From positions 1-64,000 of the forward strand of contig CAYOZN010000016.1 in the NCBI GenBank assembly GCA_964408455.1: a stretch of 64,000 nt of DNA, read 5' to 3'. The notes beneath the pieces were generated by a model. That model was not told where the DNA came from. It saw only the letters and a list, made by a program, of their open reading frames with translations, and searched no databases. The stretch is from CAYOZN01 sp964408455 (GTDB lineage: Bacteria > Planctomycetota > Phycisphaerae > UBA1845 > UTPLA1). Both the position numbers and the translations under genes were made by a program. This document shows positions 27,801 to 35,274 of the stretch, in pieces (within the stretch, counting starts at the first letter, position 1; each line of letters begins with the position of its first letter).

Positions 27801-27844
27801 AGGTTCAACTTCTTCACCGGAGGGCTGGGGGCCGGCGCATTCAT
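24836..27844 (-). CDS. Large lipoprotein with DUF4091-like and CBM9-like domains
   Basis: A 1,002-residue exported protein. The N-terminus has a lipobox (HVLSAGC at about residue 43) after a hydrophobic helix. A beta-rich region (residues about 60-240) is followed by a TIM-barrel-like part, where WYLRSVGLREP, LHEHGLDPF and AYVAFDFPRRANPRQ fit DUF4091 glycoside-hydrolase-like proteins; RFEQGLRDYQRLNLLSRHG is typical of its C-terminal end. The last 200 residues (AIDGRLDDWTPA, LYIGLHAG, DLVEVLIDPTN, GWSAELAIPF) match the CBM9-like sugar-binding fold. It is probably a surface glycan-degrading or glycan-binding protein; the catalytic residues were not identified. Confidence 0.7.
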   Translation of the reverse strand: MNAPAPSPPVKKLNLPATSTFRYASMLTVTAAGVWIHVLSAGCANPKPPPLDVTNTVGSSMGAAGPRAGGATGNAPAGREIRLTGAINDTVAFEYVVATGSTPVVGLTLAMEDLVSSSGTITPDTARMFRHWPVTIDQYPNWYLRSVGLREPRAFPDVLVPIDAPAHGQPFSLAARSKLVFWIEIRVPPHLAPGEYRGDLVTRDFDGRESRTTIVLNLADVFLSADDALAVPMRVQLGPLVAAHTSVDPSNPREMLASPESRKVIEASFRLLHEHGLDPFTTDIRPRFEQDIDGSLKLDWTLYDEVLGPAISGALYDDGRMPRWWPLPVDLTHPDASQFGGAESATYSAVLRAYLDACVQHFEENDWLDKAYVAFDFPRRANPRQEDLELVRRLAQLTDLVGPALAFHSRLIPQPMAPFGWFEHRHVEFDHLVDLWATPARYQHPATLRGLHALGRQTWLVPDRPPWSGSLAIEAAAVDARSLAWQAFLQGHHAIEVASSTDWPADVLREDTVPAGPRGDLPGTEAWLLYPGKMFGLAGPVPSVRLKRFEQGLRDYQRLNLLSRHGRGETARLIAGSLIKAAGTDAYGDNYQDGLFGRRVLDPQTWELARTVLDQELAAAVAGPSQDPAQQGDVGGAPREAWSRLLASTRGIQGWVEGMRLRLGRPVRRGVADGEQDAGQTRYAGLADARGYSLTFDVAVRSELRTPVEGELRFGALPLDAVVESDSVRAGPISEMGMERRRLTLGWPGFPPADLDGHFAQPIVFDAGPSGTIEFTAEASVVRAVPSPFAIAIDGRLDDWTPAAANAAGAFRRITAMREPGELPPPAKSRTVAYFCFDEANLYIGLHAGVESEPRGVVADAAPPLLRNTVRYEDLMPCDEDLVEVLIDPTNIATQSDELFHIVVKSTGNPRFERGVGVEPPIGRVQPWPGEPPACCVVKTEYGWSAELAIPFTAFGEGGVPRGVWGVNIARLEPNLGEYSDWARAPRYCYDPRTLGNLVWPE

Positions 27845-28172
27845 GCGGGCGGGAAAACCAGACGCGGCACCAAATCGCGGTTTCCCCGCGGGCGCGCCGG
27901 ACGGGGAATCCTGTCGTGGGTCCGATCATTGTATGCCGGCCGCCAGCCGATGCACTCCGCTCGTCGTCGGCTGTGCAGGACGGGGACTATGATTAGCGTA
28001 GTCCCAAGACCAATCCGCGGGGAAGCACACCCACTTATCGGCGTTTCGCTGTCGGCCTGCCTGCCGCGGCGACGGGCCGACCGCCAGTGTTTATGATGTT
28101 ATTACGTCCGGGGGAGCGGAAGGTCTGTCCCGTTCTCGGCTGACATGGGCCGAGCGTGGGCGTCTTCGCCTC
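27845..28172. other. Divergent intergenic region
   Basis: A 328-bp stretch between the large lipoprotein gene and the polyferredoxin gene. It holds a 7-bp hairpin (GGGACTA/TAGTCCC, 27983-28005) and a TATGAT at 28092-28097 that could be the -10 for the plus-strand gene. No gene is visible. Confidence 0.3.
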
Positions 28173-30518
28173 ATGAAACGATCCGTCCACGCCAGTGCCA
28201 AACCTCAGGAATTCCGCCGGTCGACGGCCTGCGGCAGCGGCGCTCGGGTATCGCGCAACGTGTCGCTCCCGCTTGTCGATGCGGAATCCGCTCCCGCTCC
28301 GCGCCGCTCGCGCGCGGGCAGGTGGCGGGCCTGGTCCCTTGCCATTGTGCACCTCATCATGGTTGCGCATTTCGCTCACTGGCTTTGGGCGGGCTCGACG
28401 CTCACGCCCATTGAGCCGTCAGAGTCGATGGAGACCATCCGCGAGGGGAAGATCAACATGGGCGCGATCTTCTTCGCGCTCGCCCTGCTCGCCACGTTGA
28501 TCTTTGGGCGCTGGGTGTGCGGCTGGGGCTGCCACCTGGTGGCCTATCAGGACCTGAGCTTGTGGCTTTTCAAGAAACTGGGCGTGCGTCCGCGCGCCTT
28601 TCGAACGCGATTCATGGTGTTGATACCGCTGGTGATCGCCGCCGGATGGATGTTCATCTGGCCGGCCGCGGTGCGGATCTACTATTCTCTCAGCGGTCAT
28701 GCCGCGCCGGCTATGACGTGGCACCTGACGCGCTCGGGCTTCTGGGACACATTCCCGGGACCGGTCTTCGCGGTACTTACCTTCGCCGTGTGCGGCGTCG
28801 CCATCATCTATTTTCTGGGTCCCAAGGGCTTCTGCACCTACGCATGTCCCTATGGCGCATTCTTCGGCGCGGCCGACAAGCTCAGCCCGGCCCGTATCCG
28901 CGTGACCGACGCCTGCAACCAGTGCGGGCACTGCACGGCGAGTTGCACGTCGAACGTGGATGTCGCGCAAGAAGTGAAGCTGTACGGCATGGTGGTGAAT
29001 GCCGGCTGCATGAAATGTCTCGACTGCACGCAGGTATGCCCGACGAACGCGCTGTATGTGGGATTTGGCCGGCCGGCGCTAGGAGCGCGGCCGGTAAGCC
29101 CCCCGCGCAAGCGCACGTACGATCTGTCGCTGCGCGAAGAACTCGTAGCGATGTTGTTGTTCGTGGTGTGCCTGGTCAGCGTCAACGGCCTGTACGGCGA
29201 ATTCCCGTTCCTGCTGTCGCTGGGCATCGCCGGCATCCTGACGTTTGTGTTCATGAAGACGGCAAAACTGCTTTACGAGCGCGACGTGCTGCTGAACAAG
29301 GCGAAGTTCAAGGTGGCGGGCCGAATCACGCGGGCGGGGACATGCTTCGCGGCCGTCGCCCTGCTGCTGGCAGCGGCCACGGCCCACTCCGCCGTGTGGC
29401 GATATCACGATCTGCGGGCCAATTGGGCCTTTGAAGACGTCGCCCCCGTCGAGATCATGAACTGGCAGTACGATCCCGCCTTTGCGCAGGCGATCGATGA
29501 GAATCAGCGGGGCCGGCTGGAGGGCAGGCTGCACCACTTCGAGGCCGCCGAGCGCTGGGGGCTCGCCGACTCGGCGACGAATTGCTTTCGCTCCGCGTGG
29601 CTATACCTGTTCACCGATCGCCAGGATCGCGCGGCGGAACGGATCGCCCTTGCCGTCGAGTTGCTGCCCGACAATGCCTATTTCCGCGTGTGGCAGGCAA
29701 AGATACTTACCGCATTGAATCGCACCCCGGAGGCGGAACAGGCATTCGCGGCGGCGATCGCCTGCGAACGGGCCGAGCGCGAAGGCCTGGAGCGAAGGGG
29801 CGTCCACGAGCCGCGGCCGGTCTCGTCGCTGGTATGGCTGGAGTGGGGACTGTTTCTGGCGTCCCGCGGCGATCTGGAGAAGGCGGAGTTTGCCCTCGGC
29901 CGGGCGACTCAACTGGATGCCGGTGATGCGCGGGCCTACGTCGCCCTGGCCGATCTGAAGCTGGCGGCTGGCGATGCGGATGCAGCTCGCGGCACCCTGC
30001 TGGGCGCAGTGCGGGCGAAGGTGATCAAGCCGGAAATTGCCGATCGCCTGTCGCTGGTGCGTCAGGCGCAGCCGCAGGATTTCTCCGCTGCCGCCGCGGA
30101 TTATCGCGGCGCCCTCCAGGCCGGCGCCAAAACGCCGACACTGCATCAGAACCTCGGCTACGCCCTGACGATGACGGGCCGCTACGACGAAGCCGCGGCG
30201 GCGTACCGCGCGGGCATCGCCCGCCATCCAGCCGCTCTCGAGCTGCGTTTTGATCTTGGCGCCGTGCTGCTCATCGGAAACGACGTCGAAGGCGTCATCC
30301 GCGAATACGAGGCGATTCTCTCGAGCGACACAAGTCCGATGAACCGGCCGCTCCAGGCCGAGACGGCGCTACGGCTCGTGCAGTTGTATGCCCAGCTTGG
30401 GCACACTGAAGATGCCGTCAGGGCGATTGCCTTCGTGAAACGGTACGGCAGCGAAGTGCAGCGCGAAAACGCACGGCAGTTCGCAGAGGCCTTGAACGCG
30501 CAACGCACGACGCCATAG
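28173..30518 (+). CDS. Membrane polyferredoxin (NapH/CcoG-like) fused to TPR domain
   Basis: A 781-residue fusion. The first 380 residues are a membrane iron-sulfur protein of the NapH/NosR/CcoG type: helices, a C116-G-W-G-C120 motif, C221xxxC225P, and two 4Fe-4S clusters, C248xxC251xxC254xxxC258 and C279xxC282xxC285xxxC289. Such proteins pass electrons or insert metals for a membrane oxidase or reductase. The second half, from about residue 455, consists of TPR-like helical pairs (AERIALAVELLPDNAYFR, AYVALADLKLAAGDADAARG, YALTMTGRYDEAAAAYRAG), a scaffold for protein contacts. No partner oxidase lies in the window. ATG 28173 lacks an obvious ribosome binding site. Confidence 0.75.
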   Translation: MKRSVHASAKPQEFRRSTACGSGARVSRNVSLPLVDAESAPAPRRSRAGRWRAWSLAIVHLIMVAHFAHWLWAGSTLTPIEPSESMETIREGKINMGAIFFALALLATLIFGRWVCGWGCHLVAYQDLSLWLFKKLGVRPRAFRTRFMVLIPLVIAAGWMFIWPAAVRIYYSLSGHAAPAMTWHLTRSGFWDTFPGPVFAVLTFAVCGVAIIYFLGPKGFCTYACPYGAFFGAADKLSPARIRVTDACNQCGHCTASCTSNVDVAQEVKLYGMVVNAGCMKCLDCTQVCPTNALYVGFGRPALGARPVSPPRKRTYDLSLREELVAMLLFVVCLVSVNGLYGEFPFLLSLGIAGILTFVFMKTAKLLYERDVLLNKAKFKVAGRITRAGTCFAAVALLLAAATAHSAVWRYHDLRANWAFEDVAPVEIMNWQYDPAFAQAIDENQRGRLEGRLHHFEAAERWGLADSATNCFRSAWLYLFTDRQDRAAERIALAVELLPDNAYFRVWQAKILTALNRTPEAEQAFAAAIACERAEREGLERRGVHEPRPVSSLVWLEWGLFLASRGDLEKAEFALGRATQLDAGDARAYVALADLKLAAGDADAARGTLLGAVRAKVIKPEIADRLSLVRQAQPQDFSAAAADYRGALQAGAKTPTLHQNLGYALTMTGRYDEAAAAYRAGIARHPAALELRFDLGAVLLIGNDVEGVIREYEAILSSDTSPMNRPLQAETALRLVQLYAQLGHTEDAVRAIAFVKRYGSEVQRENARQFAEALNAQRTTP

Positions 30519-30577
30519 CGCCGGCCGCCGCAGTGATATTGGATTCCGCGCGGGGGAATGATCGGGCCGCGCCGGCG

Positions 30578-32020
30578 TCAGCGGCTCCTGCGCTTGCGCT
30601 GCTTTCGGCGATCCTTCTTGCTGGGTTGGTACTTCGGGCGGGCCTTGGCTTTCATGGCCGGCATCTTGCCGCTGGCCATGCTCATCTGGGCGTATTGCGA
30701 ACCGAATTTCATCCGGTCCATCATCGACATGCCCTTCATCATCTTCATCATGTCGCGGGCCTGAAGAAACTGCTTGCAGAGGCCGCTCACTTCCTCGGTG
30801 CCGGTGCCGCTGCCGCGGGCGATGCGCCGGCGGCGCGAGGCATCGATCAGCCGCGGATTGGCCTTTTCGCGCGGCGTCATGCTGTGGACGATCGCCTTCA
30901 TCCGCTTGATCTCGTCCTCGTCGATCTCCAGCTCGGTGTCGCGCATCAGCTTGCCGACGCCGGGAATCATCTTGAGCATGTCCTTCATCGAGCGGCCGCC
31001 CATCACCTTGTCCATCTGGGCGATGAAGTCGTCCAGCGAAAGCTGGCCCTTGGCCATCTTCTCTTCGAGCTGTGCCGCCTCGTCGGCCGTGACCTGGCGC
31101 TGCGTGTGCTCGACCAGCGAGACGATATCGCCCATGCCGAGAATGCGGCCGGCCATGCGATCGGGATGGAATTCTTCCAGCCGGTCGAGCTTCTCGCCCA
31201 CGCCGATGAACTTGATGGGCTTCTGCACGATGCTCTTGACGCTGAGGATCGCGCCGCCGCGCGTGTCGGAGTCGAACTTCGTCATGATGACGCCGTCCAG
31301 TTCCAGCCGCTCGTTGAAATGCTTGGCGGTCGTGACGGCGTCCTGACCGGTCATGGCGTCGAGGACGAGATAGATCTGGTGCGGGCTGACGGCGCCGGCG
31401 ACGTTGGCCAGCTCCTTCATCAGCTCTTCGTCGATGGAAAGGCGGCCGGCGGTGTCGAGGATGACGACGTCAAGCAGCTTCTTCTGAGCGGCTGCGACGC
31501 CATTGCGACACACCTTCACTGCGTTCTGATGATCGCGCTCCGCATGGACGGCGACGCCCAGCTGCTGCCCGAGCACCTCGAGCTGATCGATGGCCGCCGG
31601 GCGCTTCAGGTCCGCCGCAACCAGCAGTGGTTTCTTGCCGCGATCGAGCACGTACTTGGCCAGCTTGCCGCAGGTAGTCGTCTTGCCCGAGCCCTGAAGG
31701 CCGGCCATGAGAATGATCGTCGGTCCGCCGGCTACCCAGGGGATGCGCGAATCGACCGGCCCCATGAGCTTGACCAGCTCGTCGTGGACGATCTTGACCA
31801 TCACCTCGTCGGGGCGAAGCGTCTTGATGACCTCGGAGCCGATGGCCTGTTCCGTGACACGCTGGACGAATGACTTGACGACGTCGAGATGGACATCCGC
31901 CTCCAGCAGCGCCGTGCGAACATCCCGCATGACTTCGCGAATGTTGTCTTCGGAGATGCGGCCGCGCCCGCGGAGGTTTCGGAACAGGTCGCTGAATCGA
32001 TCGGTCAGTGCGTCAAACAT
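30578..32020 (-). CDS. ffh: Signal recognition particle protein Ffh
   Basis: A 480-residue SRP54 GTPase that binds signal sequences emerging from the ribosome and, with the SRP RNA, brings them to FtsY at the membrane. The N domain is followed by the G1 loop GLQGSGKTTTCGKLA, DTAGRLSIDEELM and TKFDSDTRGGAILS. The methionine-rich M domain ends with a basic KPRKYQPS-like and KDRRKQRKRRSR tail. Length is normal. It converges with the polyferredoxin gene, 59 bp apart. An extended -10 (TGCTATGCT) lies about 100 bp upstream. Confidence 0.95.
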   Translation of the reverse strand: MFDALTDRFSDLFRNLRGRGRISEDNIREVMRDVRTALLEADVHLDVVKSFVQRVTEQAIGSEVIKTLRPDEVMVKIVHDELVKLMGPVDSRIPWVAGGPTIILMAGLQGSGKTTTCGKLAKYVLDRGKKPLLVAADLKRPAAIDQLEVLGQQLGVAVHAERDHQNAVKVCRNGVAAAQKKLLDVVILDTAGRLSIDEELMKELANVAGAVSPHQIYLVLDAMTGQDAVTTAKHFNERLELDGVIMTKFDSDTRGGAILSVKSIVQKPIKFIGVGEKLDRLEEFHPDRMAGRILGMGDIVSLVEHTQRQVTADEAAQLEEKMAKGQLSLDDFIAQMDKVMGGRSMKDMLKMIPGVGKLMRDTELEIDEDEIKRMKAIVHSMTPREKANPRLIDASRRRRIARGSGTGTEEVSGLCKQFLQARDMMKMMKGMSMMDRMKFGSQYAQMSMASGKMPAMKAKARPKYQPSKKDRRKQRKRRSR

Positions 32021-32119
32021 GGGGTCCGGATCTCTTGTTGCCTTTCAGTCGCCGGTCGGCATCGCCCGCAGGAGACCGGCGGCGAGGCGGGGATGGGCAT
32101 GCGCCGTTCGCAAGCCAAC

Positions 32120-32128
32120 TAGCATAGC
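32120..32128 (-). promoter_or_regulatory. Putative extended -10 promoter of ffh
   Basis: On the minus strand TGCTATGCT fits the extended -10 form TGNTATNNT and would start transcription near 32113, about 90 nt before the ATG. No -35 is needed for this type and none is clear. Confidence 0.35.
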
Positions 32129-32129
32129 A

Positions 32130-32616
32130 AAGAAATTCAATCGCGTCCGTATGCCGCGCCGCCGTTGAGAACACTCGAGATTTGCCCGGGCGGTTCGCTC
32201 ATGCGGCGATGTGAGTTGCCGTGGAGCCGTTCGAAGACGCGAGCACTTGTCACAGCCGCACGAACTTCGCTCGGAAGATCCCCGAGTACCGGCAGGTCAT
32301 GGGGGGCCACCACGAAGCGGCGCGAAAGGCAGGTTTGGTCTTGATTGTGGCCTGAACCGGCTGGAGGGATGCCTACGAGCAGCCGACTCGGCAGGAAACG
32401 CACGCAAATATATTCAAATACTGAACTTACAAATATTCTCGCACACAGCTGCGGAAAAGTGCGCAAATCGTAAAAAAACCTAGCGTTTTGGACAGTTCGG
32501 CGGCATCTATCGACGCTTGACGGACTTGTAAACGACCACTTCTTTTTATTTATAAATACCTGACTGGCATATAGTTACGGAATTTCTTCAGAACGGAATT
32601 TATGTGCAAGGCTTCG
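32130..32616. other. AT-richer intergenic region upstream of the candidate RNA
   Basis: This stretch between the ffh promoter and the candidate RNA promoter holds no recognisable gene. From about 32400 it is clearly richer in A and T than its surroundings. Short frames here are not protein-like. Confidence 0.4.
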
Positions 32617-32645
32617 TTGACACTCGGTCGACATTCTGTTAGAGT
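32617..32645 (+). promoter_or_regulatory. Promoter of the candidate small RNA
   Basis: Consensus TTGACA (32617-32622) and TAGAGT (32640-32645) with the ideal 17-bp spacer. The predicted start is near 32652. It faces no gene start within 200 bp and points to the terminator at 32728. Confidence 0.6.
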
Positions 32646-32651
32646 CCCTCG

Positions 32652-32768
32652 CGGCTGTCGGGGGGCAGCCGACTCGCAAAACTGCGGCTAACCGCCACGA
32701 TTATCGGCTACTACTAGCCGTGGCGCTCCTCCGACTCAGACTTCGAATCTGAGTCGGAGGTTTTTTTT
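32652..32768 (+). ncRNA. Candidate stand-alone structured RNA, about 117 nt
   Basis: Between a consensus promoter and a strong terminator lies a short sequence with no coding frame of note but several hairpins: CGGCTG/CAGCCG (32652-32671), GCGG/CCGC (32684-32695), CGGCTA-CTAC-TAGCCG (32705-32720), and the terminator stem. GCCA (32694-32697) can also stack on TGGC (32721-32724). It does not have the SRP RNA, tmRNA, RNase P or 6S signature that I can recognise. It may be a trans-acting RNA, or an attenuator for pyrK, whose ATG is 113 bp after the terminator. Confidence 0.5.
32728..32768 (+). terminator. Strong rho-independent terminator of the candidate RNA
   Basis: CCTCCGACTCAGA (32728-32740) pairs perfectly with TCTGAGTCGGAGG (32748-32760) around a 7-nt loop, followed by eight T. 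Confidence 0.9.
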
Positions 32769-32867
32769 CCACTACTCACAACACGGGTTTTTTCGTTGTC
32801 GCATCTCGGTAGCTTTCCGATGCGCCCGCTGCCAGTAGCGGCTTCCGCGCTAGCAACACCCTTCGAC

Positions 32868-32873
32868 TACACT
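32868..32873 (+). promoter_or_regulatory. Putative leaderless -10 element for pyrK
   Basis: TACACT is followed by GCACCAC and the ATG at 32881, so transcription would start at the codon. There is no ribosome binding site. If this is the true promoter, the RNA upstream is independent of pyrK. Confidence 0.4.
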
Positions 32874-32880
32874 GCACCAC

Positions 32881-33831
32881 ATGTCATCATCGAAAGCGGG
32901 GCCTGCCCGCTATCTTTCCACCGTGGTTCAAAAGCGGATCCCCTGCCGGGAACATTTTCTGCTGACGCTACGTGCCGACGAATTTCCCGATGCGGCGCCG
33001 GGGCAATTCGTACAGCTGTTGTGTCGTCCTCCAGGGCCGGGTTCCGACGTACCGAGCTCGCAAGTGGTTTGCGCGGACGCGTTCGACATGGACAAGGCCG
33101 TCATGTCGCCCCTGCTGCGCCGGCCGTTCAGCATTGCCGGGCTGAGGCGCGGGGCGAATCACGTCGACTTCGACATTCTCGGTCGCGTCATCGGCGCCGG
33201 CACCGCCTGGCTGGCCGCACGCGCGATCGACGACGTCGTCGACGTGCTCGGACCCTTCGGCCGCGGGTTTCAACCGCCCGCGCCGGGGAGAATCGCACTA
33301 ATGGTAGCCGGCGGCGTCGGCCTGCCGCCGGTACGCTGGTGGGGCGAGGTGCTGAGCCGCGCCGGTGTCACCTGCCGCGCAATCTACGGCGCGCAATCGC
33401 GCGAACTGCTGCCGGTCGAAATCGTGCAGGAACCCTCGAAAAAAGCCCAATTTCTGCCCTGTGTCGGCGAATTTTCGCGCGACGGAATCCCGGCCGTCGT
33501 GACGACCGACGACGGCACGTGCGGCATGAAGGGCCGCGTCACCGATGCACTCTCGGAGGTGCTGCGAACCGGCGAGGCGAACGCGCCATTCGCCGTGTAC
33601 GCCTGCGGTCCGGAGCGGATGCTCGAGGGCGTCGCGATTCTCTGCGCGCAGCACGGCACACCCTGCCACGTGGCGATGGAGCGCGTGATGGGTTGCGGCA
33701 TGGCGACGTGCCAGTCGTGTGTCGTGCCCGTCGTCGATACGACGGCGCGCGACGGTTGGCGCTACGCGCTTTGCTGTACTGAAGGTCCCGTCTTTGACTC
33801 GCGGCAGGTTCTGTGGGCGCCGCCTGCATAG
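32881..33831 (+). CDS. pyrK: Dihydroorotate dehydrogenase electron transfer subunit (PyrK-like)
   Basis: A 316-residue FAD and 2Fe-2S protein of the ferredoxin reductase superfamily, which carries electrons between PyrD and NAD in pyrimidine synthesis. The FAD site RRPFSIAG, the NAD-side MVAGGVGLPPVRWWGE, and the YACGPERML segment are present. The C-terminal cysteines in CGMATCQSC and ALCCTEGPVF give the 2Fe-2S site of PyrK. A 20-residue insertion stands before RRPFSIAG. No pyrD is in the window. It may be leaderless: TACACT lies seven bases before the ATG. Confidence 0.85.
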   Translation: MSSSKAGPARYLSTVVQKRIPCREHFLLTLRADEFPDAAPGQFVQLLCRPPGPGSDVPSSQVVCADAFDMDKAVMSPLLRRPFSIAGLRRGANHVDFDILGRVIGAGTAWLAARAIDDVVDVLGPFGRGFQPPAPGRIALMVAGGVGLPPVRWWGEVLSRAGVTCRAIYGAQSRELLPVEIVQEPSKKAQFLPCVGEFSRDGIPAVVTTDDGTCGMKGRVTDALSEVLRTGEANAPFAVYACGPERMLEGVAILCAQHGTPCHVAMERVMGCGMATCQSCVVPVVDTTARDGWRYALCCTEGPVFDSRQVLWAPPA

Positions 33832-33846
33832 TACACGTGAGTGAGT

Positions 33847-34545
33847 TCAGGTCCTGGACCCGTCCGTTCCGCCCCTTTCCGGGGGCGAGTCGCCACAAAT
33901 TGCAAAAAAAATTTTCAGCGGGTCTGAAAAAAAATAATCAGGCGCCGCGGCGTCCAGAAGCTCAAGGTCCTGAAATCCCCAGGCGACCGCGCCGGCGATC
34001 ATCCCGGCGTTGCGCGCAGTAGCAATGTCGACGGGAGAGTCGCCGACGATCATGACTTGATCGTGCATAGCGCCCATCGCTTCTGCCAGCTTCAACGCGC
34101 AGTAAGGCGATGGCTTCTTGAACTCCTCACACTTATAACCCTGCGCTGCAACGAAGTATTTTCGAAGCACAAGCGCGTCGATGACGCGCTGCGTTAATGC
34201 GTGGGGCTTGTTGGAAAGCACGGCCATGGGTACCCGCCGAGCGTGCAGTAAGTCGAGCATTTTCAATACGTTGGGAAAGCACGTGGTGTGGCGGGCGCAG
34301 TTCACTTCATAGGCGGCGCGGGCGAGCGCGAGGAGTTCGTCGAGCCGATCCTCGCAGCGCGCATGCAGCGCGGCGCGGCGGCACAGCGTCGGCAATCCGT
34401 CGCCGATCCACGCGCGAACCTGGCGTTCGTCGACCGCGCTGCGACCGACTTGCGCGAGCGCGTGATTGAGCGCGTCGGTGATGTCGCGCAGCGAGTCGAC
34501 GAGCGTCCCATCGAGATCGAATATGAGTGCAACGGGCTCTTTCAT
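33847..34545 (-). CDS. HAD-family phosphatase, phosphoglycolate phosphatase-like
   Basis: A 232-residue haloacid dehalogenase-type hydrolase. Motif I is FDLDGTLVDS with the catalytic Asp10 and Asp12, motif II is SNKP, the lysine is in FKKPSPY, and motif III is VGDSPVDIATARNAG. An alpha-helical cap follows motif I, as in phosphoglycolate phosphatases. The gene is convergent with pyrK, 15 bp apart, and divergent from the lysine-rich micro-gene. The substrate is inferred only from family resemblance. Confidence 0.85.
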   Translation of the reverse strand: MKEPVALIFDLDGTLVDSLRDITDALNHALAQVGRSAVDERQVRAWIGDGLPTLCRRAALHARCEDRLDELLALARAAYEVNCARHTTCFPNVLKMLDLLHARRVPMAVLSNKPHALTQRVIDALVLRKYFVAAQGYKCEEFKKPSPYCALKLAEAMGAMHDQVMIVGDSPVDIATARNAGMIAGAVAWGFQDLELLDAAAPDYFFSDPLKIFFAICGDSPPERGGTDGSRT

Positions 34546-34635
34546 GTGTTGCTCTCGGTGCGGTGCGGCACTTTAAGTCATGTATAAGGCAGGTCCTGCC
34601 GAAAACAAAATATCGTTGCTGACCAAAGTTTTTGG

Positions 34636-34664
34636 TTGACAACGGTTTGGCCAATCCCTACTTT
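34636..34664 (+). promoter_or_regulatory. Promoter of the lysine-rich micro-gene
   Basis: Consensus TTGACA (34636-34641) and TACTTT (34659-34664) with a 17-bp spacer. The start would be near 34671, right before AAAGGAGGTGA. Confidence 0.6.
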
Positions 34665-34689
34665 TTTCACGTGAAAGGAGGTGACGCTT

Positions 34690-34773
34690 ATGGCTAAACG
34701 CAAAAAGAAAGGCGCCACCAAGAAGGCTACGAAGAAGAAGGGCGGCAAGAAGAAGGCCACCAAGAAGAAGTAA
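34690..34773 (+). CDS. 27-residue lysine-rich basic peptide
   Basis: A micro-gene encoding 27 residues, beginning MAKRKKKGATKK, of which 15 are lysine and one is arginine; Ala, Thr and Gly make up nearly all the rest. The motif ATKK(K) occurs three times, like the tail of histone H1-like nucleoid proteins. The Shine-Dalgarno AAAGGAGGTGA, eight or so bases before the ATG, is close to the perfect complement of 16S rRNA. A consensus promoter stands upstream and a structured trailer with terminator downstream, so strong expression is expected. Its role is unknown: nucleoid compaction, RNA binding or a small ribosome-associated protein are possibilities. It resembles bTHX in size and charge, but not in sequence. 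Confidence 0.75.
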   Translation: MAKRKKKGATKKATKKKGGKKKATKKK

Positions 34774-34921
34774 GTAGCCGCACCGTACCACGGCCTTTCG
34801 AACCAAACGCCGGCGATAACGTCACACGCCGGTCTCGAAAGGCGCAGGTCTTCGCGAGTGTCGAAGACCCACACAAAAAGATGGAAGGTGTTCCTGCCAC
34901 GGCGACACCTTCCATTTTTTT
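34774..34921 (+). other. Structured 3' trailer of the micro-gene transcript
   Basis: After the stop come GCCTTTCGA/TCGAAAGGC (34793-34801 with 34835-34843), enclosing CCGGCG/CGCCGG, then GGTCTTCG/CGAAGACC (34847-34854 with 34862-34869), then the terminator hairpin. These perfect stems make the trailer longer than the coding part, so the transcript may also act as an RNA. Confidence 0.6.
34883..34921 (+). terminator. Rho-independent terminator of the micro-gene
   Basis: GGAAGGTGT (34883-34891) pairs with ACACCTTCC (34905-34913), with two more A-T pairs outside, followed by ATTTTTTT. Confidence 0.85.
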
Positions 34922-35002
34922 GTGCGCACGCCGAACCACCGCGACGCATCAAGCACGAAAGTGAAACACCGGCGAAGGACACGGTAAAGAGGTGCCATGC
35001 CT

Positions 35003-35095
35003 AAGCGCAGCACAGGCATGCTGGGCTGTCATAAGCGCACCGCAAGCACGCCGGGGTGTCCACAGCGCAGCGCAGGCAAGCACGCCGCAAGTCAC
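35003..35095. repeat. Three degenerate repeats of about 30 bp
   Basis: Units start with (A)AGCGCA at 35003, 35033 and 35064 and share GCAxGCACGCC-like parts. The match is loose. The stretch lies between the micro-gene terminator and the ParA promoter, and no gene is present. Confidence 0.4.
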
Positions 35096-35210
35096 AGGAA
35101 GTAGTCGCCAGCCTCCCCCGGTCTCCCCGCCACTTTTCCAACGCTCACCTCGACACCGCGAAACCAGCTGTTCAGAAAAGCCATGTCCACGCGCAAAAAT
35201 CTCCGATTTC

Positions 35211-35240
35211 TTGCTGCTTTCTCCAATCGCACGTTATACT
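35211..35240 (+). promoter_or_regulatory. Putative promoter of the ParA-like gene
   Basis: TTGCTG (35211-35216) and TATACT (35235-35240) with an 18-bp spacer; start near 35247, about 28 nt before the ATG at 35275. Confidence 0.5.
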
Positions 35241-35274
35241 GATCGCCGCGGCGCACTGACGCCCCGCTCCAGGG

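Noticed and set aside
32652..32768. SRP RNA (4.5S) next to ffh
   Set aside because: The conserved GGAAGGAAGCAGC-type core loop is absent and the hairpin order is different.
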